A stretch of 64,000 nt of DNA from Panulirus ornatus (taxonomy: Eukaryota > Arthropoda > Malacostraca > Decapoda > Palinuridae), in assembly GCF_036320965.1 (NCBI RefSeq), contig NC_092232.1, positions 54,370,982-54,434,981 on the forward strand, written 5' to 3'. Position numbers and translations under genes: made by a program. Below, one piece after another: positions 33,200 to 48,639 of this stretch. Position 1 is the stretch's first letter; the number at the start of each line of letters is the position of its first letter. The notes under the pieces were generated by a model that was not told the origin of the DNA, ran no database searches, and worked only from the letters and a program-made list of their open reading frames with translations.

Positions 33200-36188
33200 T
33201 TATATAGGCCCCATTCGTCACACTCAAGTCTCCAGCTGTCATGCAATAATGCCCGAAACCACGCTTCCCTTACACATCCAGGCCCCACTGAACTTTCCAT
33301 GGTTTTCCCAGATGCTTCACATGCCCTTGCGTCAGTCCATTGACAGTACGTCAACCCTGTTATACCCAATCTATCCAATTCACTCTATCCTTGCACCGCC
33401 TTTCTCCTCCTGCATGTTCAGGCCCCGATCACTCAAAATCTTTCTCTCTCCATCTTTCAACCTCCAATTTGGTCGACCATTCTCCTGGTTCATCCACCTC
33501 GACCATATATCCTCTTGGTCAATCTTTCCTCACTCATTCTCTCCATGTGCCCAAAACATTTAAATCACACTCTTCTGCTCTCTCAACCACGCTTTTTATT
33601 TCCCTCATCTTCTTACCCTTCTATTACTTACTCGATCTAACCACCTCACACACTTTATTGTCATCAACATTCTCTTTTTCAGCAAATCACCCTCCTGTGC
33701 ACAAGCTCTATCCAGAGCCCACATCCTCGCATACATACAACATGTGGACCACTATTAAACATAGCCATTTCTGCTTTCCGATATAATGTTATTCGACTTT
33801 CCCTCACTTTCTTTAAGGCTCCAGGATTTTCGCCCCCCCCACCCTATGTTCCACTTCCGCTTCCTGGTTCCATCTGCTGCCAGATCCATCCAAATATCTA
33901 AAACACTTTACTGCTCACAGTTTTTCTCCTTCAAACTTACCTCCCAATTACTTGACCCTCAACCCTAATGTACCTAATAACCCTGGCTTTATTAAATTTT
34001 ACTTCTTTTAACTTTCTTCTTTACACATTTACTTAAACCTAGTCACCAGCTTCTGCAGTTCTCACATGATCACCACCTGAGGCTGTATCATCAGCGTAAC
34101 AACAACTGACGTCTCTTCCCAAGCTCTCTCCATCCCAACGGACTTCATACTGTGCCCCTCTTTCAAAACTCTTGCTTTCCACCTCCTAACAACCCCATCC
34201 ATAAACAATATAAAAAAACCCATTGGAGGGTGGGGAGGGGGAGGGTGGGGGGACATCAAACACCCCTTGCTGCAAACCTACATTATGTGAACCAATCACA
34301 CTTTCCTTCTCTTCCTACCACGTACACTTGCTTAAATCCTCGATTAAAAATACTTTTCACTGCTTCTAACAACTGTGCCTCCCACACCATATATTCTTAG
34401 TACCTTCCACAGAGCATCTCTATAGCTTCTATCAGATGCCTTCTACAGATCCATTAAATGCTACTTACAAAGCCATTTGTATGTATATATTTTTATATTT
34501 GTATATATATATATTTGTGTATATATATTTATAATTTTTTTTTTTTTTTTTTGGCTTTGTCAGCTGTCTCCCGCTGTTTGCGATGGTAGCGCAAGGAAAC
34601 AGACGAAAGGAAATATCCAAAAACCCTCCCCCATCTCTCTTCTCTGATTCATAAATACGTCCACACACGCAAATTATACATTCCTACACTGCTTTCCATG
34701 GTTTACCCAGTCGTTCACATGCCTTGATTCAATCCACTGACTGCACGTCAACCCCGGTATACCTCCCCCCCCCAATCACCTCCATTTCACTCGTATTCCT
34801 TTGCCATCCTTTCACCATCCTGCATGTTCAGGACCCGATCACACAAAATTCTTTTTCACTCCATCTTTCACCTCCAATTTGGTCTCCCTCTTCTACTCGT
34901 TCCCTCCTCCTCGACTCATATATTTCTCTTGGTCCAATCGTTCCTCACTCATTCTCTCCATGTGCCCCCGATAACCATTTCAAAACACCCTCTTCTGCTC
35001 TCGAACCAACGCTCTTTTTGTTTCCACACTTCTATCTTACCCTTTGACGTTCCTTACTCGATCTAATACAACCTCACACCACACATTGTCCTCAAAACAT
35101 CTCTCTTTCAGCACCATCCATCCGCTTTGCGCACGACTCTATCTCATAGCCCACGCCTCGCTACCATACATCATTGTTGGAACCACTATTCCTTCAAACT
35201 CATACCCATTTTTCTTTCCGAGATAATGTTCTCATTTCCAAACATTCTTCATAGGCACCCCTGAATTTTAGCCCCCCTCCCCCACCCTATGATCCACTTC
35301 CGCGTCCATGGTTCCATCGATGCACTGTCCACGCCCTGATTTCTATAAACATCTTCTATTCCTCCAGTTTTTCTCCATTCAATCTCTCTCCCTATTGGGA
35401 CTTGGACCCTCAACCCTATGTACCTAATAACCTGCTATTATTCAACATTTTACTCTTATAACTTTCTCTTTCACACACTCTACCAAATTCTGTCACCAGC
35501 TTCTGGAGTTTCTCGCTATGTATCAGCACACCGCAGTGTACATCAGAGAACAACATACTGACTCCACTTACCAAGCTCTTCATCCCCAACAGACTTATAC
35601 TTGCCCTCTTTCCAAAACTCTTGCATTCACCTCCCTAACCCACCCCATCCATAAACAATTTAAACAACCATGGTGACATCACACACCCCTGCCGCAACTC
35701 ATTCACTGAGAAACCATCACTTTCCTCTCTTCCTACACGTACACCATGCCTTATATCTCGTTAAAAACTTTTCAATTGCTTCTAACAACTTGCCTCCCAC
35801 ACCATATATTCTAATACCTTCCACAGGAGTCATCTCTTTCTCAACTCTAATCATATGCCTTCTCCAGATCCATAAATGATTCTACAAAAATATCCATTTG
35901 CTTTTTTAAGTATCCTTCACTTACACTATTCTTCAAAGCAAACACCTGATCCACACATCCTCTACACTTCTGAAACCACATAAAATAATATATATATATT
36001 ATATATATATATATAATGATATTTATATATTATTATATATATTATATATATATATATAATATTAATTTTCTAAATTGTTTCTTACTTTTTAATTGTATAT
36101 ATATGTATGTGTGTTGTGTTATGTATGTGTGCATGTGTGTGTGTGTGTGTGTGTGTTTTGTGTGTATATGTATATATATACTGTATAT
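33200..36188 (-). mobile_element. Noisy second version of 15,080-17,983
   Basis: The order matches 15,080-17,983 throughout: long 3' UTR end, RTE coding part truncated at the same YVAFMDL point, the interrupted TA/TTTGTATA tract, short 3' UTR, second RTE copy truncated at the same CGFRSG point, (TA)n, a distinctive TTTTCTAAATTGTTTCTTAC spacer and the (GT)n tract. Random single-base indels occur every 10-20 bp, so no frame is readable. The indel style differs from that of 30,263-33,190. Confidence 0.8.
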
Positions 36189-39838
<3,650 letters not shown>

Positions 39839-39879
39839 AATATATATATATATATATATATATATTTATTTTATTTATC

Positions 39880-40571
39880 TTTATTTTTATTTATTATACT
39901 TTGTCGCTGTCTCCCGCGTTAGCGAGGTAGCACAAGGATACAGACGAAAGAATGGCCCACCCCACCCACATACACATGCATATACATACACGTCCACACA
40001 TATACATATACATATATATACATACACAGACATATACATATAAACACATTACATAATTCATACTTGCTGCCTTTATTCATTCCCGTCGCCACCCCGCCAC
40101 ACATGAAATGACAACCCCCTCCCCCCCGCACGCGTGCGAGGTAGCGCTCGGAAAAGACAACAAAGGTCTCATTCGTTCACACTCAATCTCTAGCTGTCAT
40201 GTATAATGCATCAAAACCTCAGCTCCCTTTTCACATACAGGCCCCACAAAACTTTCCATAGTTTACCCCAGATGCTTCACATGCCCTGGTTCAATCCATT
40301 GACAGCACTTCGACCCCGGTATACCACATCGTTCCAATTAACTATATTCCTTGCACGCCTTTCACCCTCCTGCATGTTCAGGCCCCAATCGTTCAAAATC
40401 TTTTTCGCTCCATCCTTCCACCTCCAGTTTGGTCTCCCACTTCTCCTTGTTCCCTCCACCTCTGACACATATATCCTCTTTGTCAATCTTTCCTCACTTA
40501 TTCTCTCCATGTGACCAAACCATTTCAAAACACCCTCTTCTGCTCTCTCAACCACACTCTTTTTATTACCA
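39880..40571 (-). mobile_element. RTE-like LINE, 5'-truncated, long-3'UTR subfamily
   Basis: Long 3' UTR (39,896-40,320), then the C-terminal ~80 codons back to GNKKSVVERAEEGVL, where low-copy sequence begins. The C-terminal block reads ILNDWGL. A G+C-rich CCCGCACGCGTGCGAGG hairpin-like stretch lies in the 3' UTR at about 40,122-40,145. Confidence 0.82.
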
Positions 40572-40657
40572 ATTGTCAAGTGAGAGTAGGGGCAGACCTG
40601 GAAGGTCATTACAAGATATTAAGGGTTAGATACAGTTTTTTTTTTGTTTTTACTCAG

Positions 40658-40738
40658 GAGTGTAACCCTTGTATATTGGATTTCAATTGCACATATTATA
40701 CAGGTGAACTAGTTGACTACAGGTCTTACTGGAAATAA
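40658..40738 (+). CDS. Candidate terminal exon, weak
   Basis: A strong acceptor-like tract (long T-run, then TTTTTACTCAG) precedes 26 open codons (ECNPCILDFNCTYYTGEL and eight more) and TAA. Cysteine and tyrosine are over-represented compared with shadow frames. No poly(A) signal is immediately visible. Function unknown, and a chance ORF is possible. Confidence 0.2.
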   Translation, partial: ECNPCILDFNCTYYTGELVDYRSYWK

Positions 40739-41704
40739 TTTTAGAATGTAGACACAAGGTACTGTGTATATGTAGAATTTTAAAAACTTATTCAAGTTGA
40801 TGTTGATAAGGATATGATTTTCTAATGTTTTATGAAGAACAAAAATAGTTACTTTTCCTATTAATAAATGCACAATTAGTGTATGACATTTTCCATGGTA
40901 AAAGAGCATTGATGTTGAATTTTCAAGGAATTATGAATTGACTTAGACCAATATTGTCACGAAAGTTTCGTGTTGTAAAGATAGGTACATTAATTACACT
41001 TCTTACCATTATGCTAGTTATCCGGGAACCAGTCTATGAATACAGTAATATGTTTTGTTAACAGAAGTGGTAGATTGGTGATTACATTTAGATTTGTTTA
41101 GTTTTGACTACAAAATGAGAAGTGTCTTTTGTGAATGTATTCATACACAATCAGTGCAATTTTCAAGGTACTGATTAATCAGTTCATTGCAAACTCAGTG
41201 ATCACTGTATACTGCACATAAACAGTTTTGCATTGGCAAAATGATGTTCAGTTTATTTAGGATTACACTGCCTTTTGCACAGTATGGAGAGGTCAGCCTT
41301 GTTTTTGGACAGCCTATTTCTTTTATATATTATCAAGGAAAGGTTTCATGGTACCAGTAATAATCCAGTGTTTTATACTGTGAGTGTGGGTTGATGCATT
41401 GATAATGCCTACATAGATAGGAAATAAGTGATTTTGGAAATGCAGTAAATTAACTTTATTTTCCACAGGATGCCTGCTGGAATTTTCCCTGCCCTCGACT
41501 GAAATCCTGTAGATGAATGCAAATGAGATGGAATATTCTGTGGGTGCGAGAGATGTGGGTTCATCATCAAGTGATGTAGCTGTCATAAGTAATTCATCTT
41601 AATGAAAAAGTTGCAGTTGAATCTCCATGAGCAGTTAGCTCAGATGAACTCGTCATCTGTGGACTATCAGCATCAAATGGTGAGCAGGTGGATTAGATGA
41701 GATT
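40739..41704. other. Low-copy sequence, no gene recognised
   Basis: A TTTATTTTCCACAG acceptor-like site at about 41,468 precedes a 29-codon ORF (ATG at 41,514, serine-rich end VAVISNSS). That is too little to call an exon. Confidence 0.35.
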
Positions 41705-41925
41705 TTATATTTCAAAAGATTGCTGTGAGACATTTGACCTTAGGCAAGGATATCTTTGCTCTTTCCTCTGCAGTCTGTCCTGCAAGCTTGAGATTCCATG
41801 GGATTTCTTGAGGAAAATGTAGCCCTCATTGTTTCTGGTGAGGAAGTGCTTTCCATTTCCATCCTTCACTATCCACTCGTCCTTGGTCATAGCAATGCCC
41901 TTGTTTTGGGCCTTCCTACAGCCAA
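41705..41925 (-). CDS. Unrecognised minus-strand ORF, possible last exon
   Basis: On the minus strand an acceptor-like GATTGGCTGTAG precedes about 72 open codons, ending SNVSQQSFEI and a stop. The peptide looks protein-like: it contains MTKDEWIVKDGNGKHFLTR and NEGYIFLKKSHG, mixed charge and no low complexity. I do not recognise a family. It lies in a low-copy segment between repeat blocks, so a true last exon of a minus-strand gene, or a decayed gene copy, are both possible. Confidence 0.35.
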
Positions 41926-41971
41926 TCAAAGACCAACACAGAGATAATGTCATCATCCTACCATATCTCAC

Positions 41972-42639
41972 AGTGCTCTAGGATTTTTTTGCTGACATTA
42001 AAGTCTGCTACCAGAGCAGCATTTTTCATCCCATGGGTCATTGCCTTTTTTTTTTCCTTTTTTATATTCATTATTTACTTTATTCAGATATTGGTTTACT
42101 GCATGTGTGTTTAAGCATTGTTTTAGGATACTTACTTCCCTACCCCAGGAACCTCTCTTGTAGAGTTTTTGCTGCACACTTAAATTTAGCCAGTTCACTG
42201 GTCAGTTAAGGAGTAAAGGCTCAGCGTCTTCAGACTGGAAGTTATATCTTTAATATGACAGGTCTCCTAATATGCTGAATTTATGTTTGTAATCTTAAAA
42301 AGATTTATGGTATCAAGAATGTTAACAAGAAAGTGTCACTTGAACTTGCCTGGGGAGTGCATGTTTGGTGTGATAAAATTTAAGACTGGATTGGGAGGGC
42401 AGTTGTTTGGTTTTTGTCAAGTCAATACTAATAAGAGTCATATTTGTATAGGTAGAGATGATCTGTGAGAATAGATTGCATAATTGTGAAGTAGGGGTAA
42501 GTTTTTTGTTTCTACTTTGTGATTTTTTTTTTTTTGGAGGGGATTTGTGATTGTTTTTTTTTTTGGAGGGGGGGGGGGGAGGAGTTGCTAAGAACCGGGT
42601 GCCAAACATATTGAAGTGACATTGTATTGGAAGCATTTT
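41972..42639. other. Low-copy sequence, no gene recognised
   Basis: Poly-T and poly-G runs near 42,520-42,585. No coding evidence. Confidence 0.45.
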
Positions 42640-43110
42640 TGTTTTGTTGTGCACATGTTGAATGTTTTTGGTGGCTGGGCAGCCAATGATTATTCTAAGG
42701 GCCTTGTTTAGTATGGTTTGTGGTTTTATTATTTTTGCTCTTGACAGAATGGATAACCAGTTAGTGAGGTACAGTAACGTATGAAGTGGATTAACTGCTT
42801 ACAGAGGATCCTAAAGAATTCATTTATTTATCCAAAACTGGTGCCAGTAAGTCTTCTGAGTGAGTTAAGTTATTTTTAGCCTTTGTGTTAATGTTTATAG
42901 TGTAGGGAAATTGTCATATATGTGTAATATGTGACATTTTGTATGGATAGAGCTCTGTTGAGTGGAAGTTGTTGACCATTTGCAGTTATGGGAGAGTGCA
43001 TGTTGAATTCATGTCTGTATTGGGTTAAAGAGCGATGGTGGATTTCTATAGGGATGCAGACGTTTTGTTTTGAATGAGCCAACTTTTTTTACTTGTTTAG
43101 TGTTTCTTTA
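42640..43110 (+). repeat. Dispersed repeat family C
   Basis: Aligns in order with 44,120-44,525: blocks around GTTTGTGG, then GATGAATTG-type sequence, then TGTTGACCATTTGCAGT and GGGTTAAAGAGCGATGG. It has no ORF. It is followed directly by a reverse-oriented family A end, as at the other copy. Confidence 0.5.
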
Positions 43111-43255
43111 GTAGTATCTTTCTATTTACATCTTTGATGCCTGTTGCTTCTGGGAAATCCCTCAAAGGGCTGGCCACTGCAAAAGAGTCTCCATAAGTGA
43201 TGAACTCCAATGCCACCTTTTAGACTTTAGTGCCTCACCCTTAATAGACTACTGG
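43111..43255 (-). repeat. Family A repeat, terminal fragment
   Basis: Reverse complement of the family A end: a degenerate GATA run, then CTGGCCACTGCAAAAGAGTC and TTTAGACTTTAGTGCCTCACC, matching 48,255-48,370 in order. Confidence 0.6.
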
Positions 43256-43299
43256 TTGATATTCTTTGTTTTTTCTCTCTGATTTCTTTGGACAGAACA

Positions 43300-43760
43300 T
43301 ACTTTATAGAGACGGTGGCACATAGAAAAGAAAGGTATGCCGTATAGATATTTTAGGCTATTTTTTTCTGAAATATTTTGGAGTAGTAACTGGGAATTTT
43401 GATATAGTTGAGGTTGTCTGCATATGGAAAGACTTTTTGAATTATGGCCCTCAGGTGTTTAGGAGTCATAGAAGGGATTGAACTGGATTAGAGAAAGAAC
43501 TGCTTCTTAGGGAACTCCAGATTAGAGTTTAATGGTTTTAGAGGCGAAGACCTTGTAAATGACTCTGGCATGTCCTGCATGTCCACTAGCTATGAAGTTG
43601 GTTAACCACTTTATATCATTTTTGTGGAGGGTGGTGTCAAGTATCTTTTGAGTAAGGATGAGCATAAAAGAGTGTTAAATGCTTTGTAAGTGTTGTTATC
43701 ATCTGCTCGGTATGTTTTTCAGTCTGTGCATGTAGGTATTCTTTTATAGACACTGATGTT
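43300..43760 (-). pseudogene. Decayed non-LTR reverse transcriptase fragment
   Basis: The reverse complement reads KILDTTLHKNDIKWLTNFI, then KTIKL, then SGVP and EAVLSPIQFNPF after frame breaks. It corresponds to the W-L-x-x-F and GVPQGxVLSPxLFN blocks of a Jockey/CR1-type RT. Downstream a SICRQ stretch sits where YADD would lie. It resembles the family of 816-1,060. Old and inactive. Confidence 0.5.
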
Positions 43761-43765
43761 GTTTT

Positions 43766-44119
43766 TTGAATTATGTGTATATGGTATTATTGAAAATGAT
43801 ATATATACATGAATTTTGGACATTATCAGTTCATTGGCCTGTTGTCAGTTTGACTCAGATTGTCTCTTCCATTGCCCCTGCCTTGAAGGAATTCTTTTCC
43901 TTTGAGACATTCCATTACAAATATTGGGTTCTGGATCATTCCAGCTCACTTGATTTAGTGAGGAAGCTCTCATTCTCTATCCCTTTTTGGTCGATTCTCA
44001 AATGTCTGGAACCCTTTGCTCGACCATCAGGCCCACTCTCAGCTAGTATGTGACTGCCTCCAGATTGACATCACCGAACTGTCCACTTCTGGCCAATCAG
44101 AGCTTACAGTACCATGGGA
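43766..44119. other. Low-copy sequence, no gene recognised
   Basis: One plus-strand open stretch of 95 codons without motifs. No family repeat. Confidence 0.4.
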
Positions 44120-44525
44120 TCACATCTAGTAATGCTGTTTTGTGTAGTTTGTGGCTTTGTTATTGCATTTTAGATTGTAAAAAAGCAAGCAGGTGAGGCA
44201 TGATTTAAAGTGGAGCAGATGAATTGTTTGTAGAGAATATTGAGTGGTTATTTTTTCTTGTCCAAATTTGATGACATTTAGTGTTCTTTAGGCATTTACT
44301 GTGTGTGTTGATTTTATGTTGATGTTATTGATGTGAGGAATGAATGTTGAGTGTGTTATATGAAATGCCTTGAATGGTTGGTGTTTTGTTCAGTGGGAGT
44401 GTTTGTACATTTACCATGAGTGGAGGGAGTGAGCTGGACTTGTGTTATGTTTGGGTTTAAAAGAGTGATTGAAGACTTCTGTGCAGAAGGTGAGGGGGCA
44501 GATGTTTTTGAAACATTGAGGAATA
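44120..44525 (+). repeat. Dispersed repeat family C, second copy
   Basis: Shares ordered blocks with 42,640-43,110. It is separated from the reverse family A copy at 44,925 by an old RTE fragment, which suggests that the RTE entered an older C-A composite. Confidence 0.5.
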
Positions 44526-44544
44526 TGTATAAAGAGAGTTTGCT

Positions 44545-44890
44545 GTCTTGTGGGCAAAAATGGGTATATTTAAAGATAAAGTAGTCCCAAACATGTATGG
44601 ATGCGAGGCATGGGCTATAGATGAGAATGCACAGAGGATGGTGGATATGTTGGAAATGAAATGTTTAAGAACAATATGTGGTGTGTGAAGGGTTGATTGA
44701 AGATTAATCGAGTAAGTAATAATAAGGTAAGAGAGAAGTGTGGTAATAAGAAGAGTATGGTTGAGAGAACCGAGGAGGATGTGCTGAAATGTTTTGAGGG
44801 GTCAGAGAGAATGAGTGAGGAGAGGTTAAGAAAGAGTATAGACGTGAGGGGACAAGAAAGAGGAAACCAAATTAGAGATTGAAGGATGGC
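44545..44890 (+). mobile_element. RTE-like LINE, ancient C-terminal fragment
   Basis: Retains KMGIFKDKVVPNMYGCEAW-type sequence, DMLEMKCLRTICGV, a GNKKSMVERTEEDVLKCF block and MSEERLRKS. Stops and indels are frequent. No 3' UTR remains. Clearly older than the other copies. Confidence 0.7.
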
Positions 44891-44924
44891 TTGACTTGAT
44901 GTAGATTGTAAAGTTTTGGAAAAT

Positions 44925-45560
44925 TAATCTATTTATCTGTATCTGTGACACCCTTCCTTCTAGGAACTCCCACAATTGGGTATACATGGCAAAAGTTACC
45001 ATAACTAGTGAACTTGAGAGCTGCTTCTTATCCTTTTGTGCTTCACCATTGACAGGTCATTGACAGGTCATTGACAGAGGGCATCTCTAGCACAGTGTTT
45101 TCAGAGGTTCCAACCTTACTTTCCTACCGATTTTTTCTACCTAATGTTCTGACCTGCTACTTCTACCAAATGCTCCCGCCTAATGTTCCTACTTACTACT
45201 TTTACCTGATGCTCCTGTCAATTATTCTTACATACTAGTTCTATCTGTTGCTCCTGCCATTTAGCCAAAAGGCGGGGCTAGAACATACTGCTCAGTACAG
45301 GAAAATTTAGATTTTTGAAGAATGAGTTATGGGAGTTAAAGGTTGTCAAATGTTGTGTATGACATGGAGAGATTGTATGTTTGTAGACAGAATAACAGAA
45401 GTCCACATGTGGGTGAGGCAGATGGAAAAAACAGCTACCAGGGCCAGAGGAGTGAAACTTGACAAACAAAGAATTGCTGGCTCACTACGCACCCATCACT
45501 AAGCCAGGCAGGTAGTGCTGATAATATACCTCCGTGGTTGGGGGCTGCCTACCAACTACT
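44925..45560 (-). repeat. GATA-tailed dispersed repeat (family A)
   Basis: Reverse orientation. It has the GATA end (ATTTATCTGTATCTGTGACA), the CCATAACTAGTGAACT block, a CATTGACAGGT triplication at 45,049-45,085, the 13-bp tandem part in antisense (45,120-45,262), the body, and a distal part with GGGGCTGCCTACCAAC. Longest antisense copy. Confidence 0.72.
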
Positions 45561-45569
45561 ACTGGTACT

Positions 45570-46705
45570 AGAAAAAATTATCAGAAAGCAAATGGATGTT
45601 TTTCAGAGTAGAAATCAGGGAATGGAGGTCACATGTAAAGAAGCTCTTAGAAATCTGTGAGTAAATTCTGTCTTAGAAAAAAGGGGGAGGCTGGGTAGAT
45701 TGTTTATATCTTGACTGCTAGAAAGCATATGACACAGTACCTTATGGAAGGCTGATTTAGAAGCTAGATCATCAGATAGAATAAAGGGGAGATTCCTCCA
45801 TTGAATAGAAGATTATTTTAGTAAAGGGAATGAAGGACACATGTTGAAGTAGCCTTCTACTGATGAGTGGAGGTCACTAGTGAGGTGCCCCAGGGTTCTG
45901 TTTTGGGAATGTTACTCTTCTTGATTTATATGAGTGACTTGCCTGAGAGTGTTTACTCCTACCTAAATATGTTTGCAGATGAAGTAAAAAGCCAGGAGGA
46001 TTGCATCATTTTACAAGGGGACCTAAACAGACTTGAAAGTTGATCTGATATGATAATTGGCTGATGAAATTCAATGCAAGCAAGTAAGCTTCAGGTTGCT
46101 GTTTGTAAGGACTTGGGTATCAACATTGTCCCTACTTGTTGCTAGAATCTCACATTAGGAGAATAGTAAAGGAGCCAAAGTGTCTGTTGGCAAATATTAG
46201 AGTAGCTCTGAAGTATACAGTTAAGGAAATATGAAATTTAGCAAGCTGTTCATGTCCTAAATAAGGTCAAAACCTGAAGCACATAGATTAATAGAGAAGG
46301 TCCAGAAGGGGGTAGCAAAGATGGTACCAGAATTGAGAGAGCTAAGTTACAAGGATAGGTTAAAGGTTTAAATTTGCCCACCTTGGAGGAAATAGAGGAG
46401 TGACCTTAAAACAGCCTTTAAGTTTAACAGATTGATGACATGGACAGTGAACAGTTCTTCAAGAGATGTAGGGATACATTAACTACAGGATATAAAATGA
46501 ATTTAAGCAAGAAACGTGTTAAAAGAATGTAAGAAGTTCTTTAATAGTATGAGAGTGGTGGATGAACAGAATAGAATGGCTGAGGCCATGGTTGATGCAG
46601 ACTGCATGCATGAATTTAAAAAGTTGCACGGTAGTGGAGAATGCTTTAGAGATGGGGCCCCAAATGTGTAAAACTCCCTCCCCATACAGTACAAATAGGT
46701 AATTA
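45570..46705 (+). pseudogene. CR1-like LINE, decayed RT and 3' end
   Basis: Plus-strand frames give VDCLYLDC-type sequence followed by KAYDTVPYGRL (motif A), then GEVPQGSVLG with LLFLIYMSDLPESV (motif B), and MFADEVKS where the FADD/YADD box lies. Further on come KMVPELRELSYKDRLK and MRVVDEQNRMAEAMVDAD, the C-terminal blocks of this LINE type. The element ends in CAGTACAAATAGGTAATTA, shared with the copy at 48,640. Stops and indels are numerous. CR1/L2-group placement is from motif recall. Confidence 0.65.
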
Positions 46706-47744
46706 CAGTGTCCTTTTGTCTCCTCTTTCCTTGACTGACCAGGCTATCCTGATCATTCTTTAGGTTAGGTTAAAGAGTAACAGGAACCTTTTTGTTAGGC
46801 ATGACATCAGCCTTTATGTGTGGGTTTACCCGTCAATGTATGAGGCCCCAATAGTGCGTAGATTACCATCCACATTATCAGCTTAACCATCCTCCAATCA
46901 ACTACATTGGTACAGTCAAACTAATTCTGATTCACTGATATGAATTTTATCTGACTTATAGCTTTCATTCCTAGATGAGACAAAGTCTTCCTTGAATAGA
47001 ACAAAGTCAGCAAAGCATTTCTTCTCAATATTTGGGTAAATTCAACAAAATATTTCTCATTCTTTAGGTACCAGATGTTCCTTCTGCATGTGCCAAGAGG
47101 TGTTGATGTAGAATTATTCCATTTTGTAAGTGCTCTGTTGGTGTGCTGAATATTTCAAGAATAACATGCAGGAGGTAAATGTACAGTAAAACCAGTATCT
47201 ATGTGTAAGATTATTTTTTCCTTACTTACAGTCATATGGTATTTGATATCCAAAGGCAGGAAAACTCAGAGTTACAAAATTTATAGAATTGTCAGAACTG
47301 GAGGTTACAGTGTAAATGTATTTCCCATCCGAGGAACTTCCAGACTTACAGGCTTCTACCTTATGTATAGATTTTTTTTTGATTACAAACAATTTTTTTT
47401 TGCTAATTTTTAGTCTCTTACAGGCAAAATTATTCATTTTTCCACCCATTACAAAGTTTTCCATGAGCTGGACACATTTTCTTGAACATAGTTGAATTGC
47501 AAAAATTGTAGACATTACCTGAGTTGTTTGCTTTTTTCCACAGCTTGCTCTTTACCAAGACGCAAATTTACCAACATAATTTTTGCAACCTTATGAACAT
47601 CAGAACATTAGTGTAGTTTCTTTGCTTTCAGTAGCTCAGTTTGAACACCAGAATCCCTGATGCCTAGCACTGCTTTATCTTCTAATAACTAATCTTTACA
47701 CAAGTCATAGAACCCACAGGTTTTGGTAAGGTTTCGGTGTAAAT
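46706..47744. other. Low-copy sequence with an ambiguous exon-like site at 47,201-47,413
   Basis: CTTACTTACAG at 47,221-47,231 can be read as a strong acceptor on the plus strand or, through its GTAAGTAAGG complement, as a strong donor on the minus strand. Both strands are open for 60-90 codons here: plus SKGRKTQSYKIYRIV, minus SSSDGKYIYTVTSSSD. I cannot decide whether either is a real exon. No other signal is seen. Confidence 0.3.
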
Positions 47745-48385
47745 AGCTGATGGGCAGCCCATGGCCAGGGAGGTATATTACCAGTACTACCCGCCTGTGT
47801 ATCAGGAAGATTAGTGACCAACCTGGATATCAGGAGGGTTTATGACTGCTGCATAGTGAGCCAGCACTTCAGTGTTTGTCAAGTTGCACTCCTCTGACCC
47901 AGGTAGCTGTCTTTTCTTTCTAACTCACCCACACATAGACTACTGTCATTCTGTCCACTAAAACACAATCTTTCCTTGTGACATACAAAACTTGACAACA
48001 CTTAACTCACACAGCTCATTCTTCTTAACTTTAGATTTTCCTTTGATGACCACTGTGTGCTAGCCCTGCCTTTTGGCAAGATGGTAAAAGCAATAGATAG
48101 AAGTAGTAAGTAGAAATATTTAGGTAAGAGCATTAGGTAGAAACATTTGGTAGGAACATTAGGCAGGAGCATTAGGGAGTAGTAGTCAGAAGGAATATTA
48201 GATTGGAGCCTCTGCACGCACTTCACCAGACCTACACTTTGCAAGTGGCCTGTTAAAGGTGAGACACTAAAGTCTAAGAAGCAGGACAGGAGATCACCAG
48301 TTATGGAGACTATTGCCGTGGCCACCCCCGTGAGGGAGTTTGAGAAGGGAACAGGTGTCAGAGATATTGATAGATAGATAGATAA
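47745..48385 (+). repeat. GATA-tailed dispersed repeat (family A)
   Basis: Body block GACCCAGGTAGCTGTC, then about eight degenerate 13-bp units (about 48,085-48,212), GTGGCCACCCCCGTGA and a terminal GATA run (48,362-48,384). Unlike the copy at 10,965 it has only one arm of the inverted repeat. The distal part (GGGCAGCCCATGGCCAGG) matches the far end of 44,925-45,560. Confidence 0.75.
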
Positions 48386-48639
48386 GGGATTCCATTACAT
48401 TCCAGGAAATATCAGTAGATGGTGCAATCAGATAATACATAATGCAGATTATCATGAGTTGAAAGTTTATTATGATACTTTTATTTTACAATCCTGCAAA
48501 GAATTGTAACTTTGCAGAACAGGTGTATATTGATAATGAGGGAACAGTTTGGACTGTAAAGGAATCAACAAGGTGCTCCCTCTTAGGGTATGATGGGGAA
48601 TTTCAGTTACAGGGAAATACACTGGTTAAGCTTAGATTC

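Noticed and set aside
47201..47515. Exons on both strands around CTTACTTACAG
   Set aside because: The same bases give an acceptor on one strand and a donor on the other; neither peptide is recognisable, so no exon is called.
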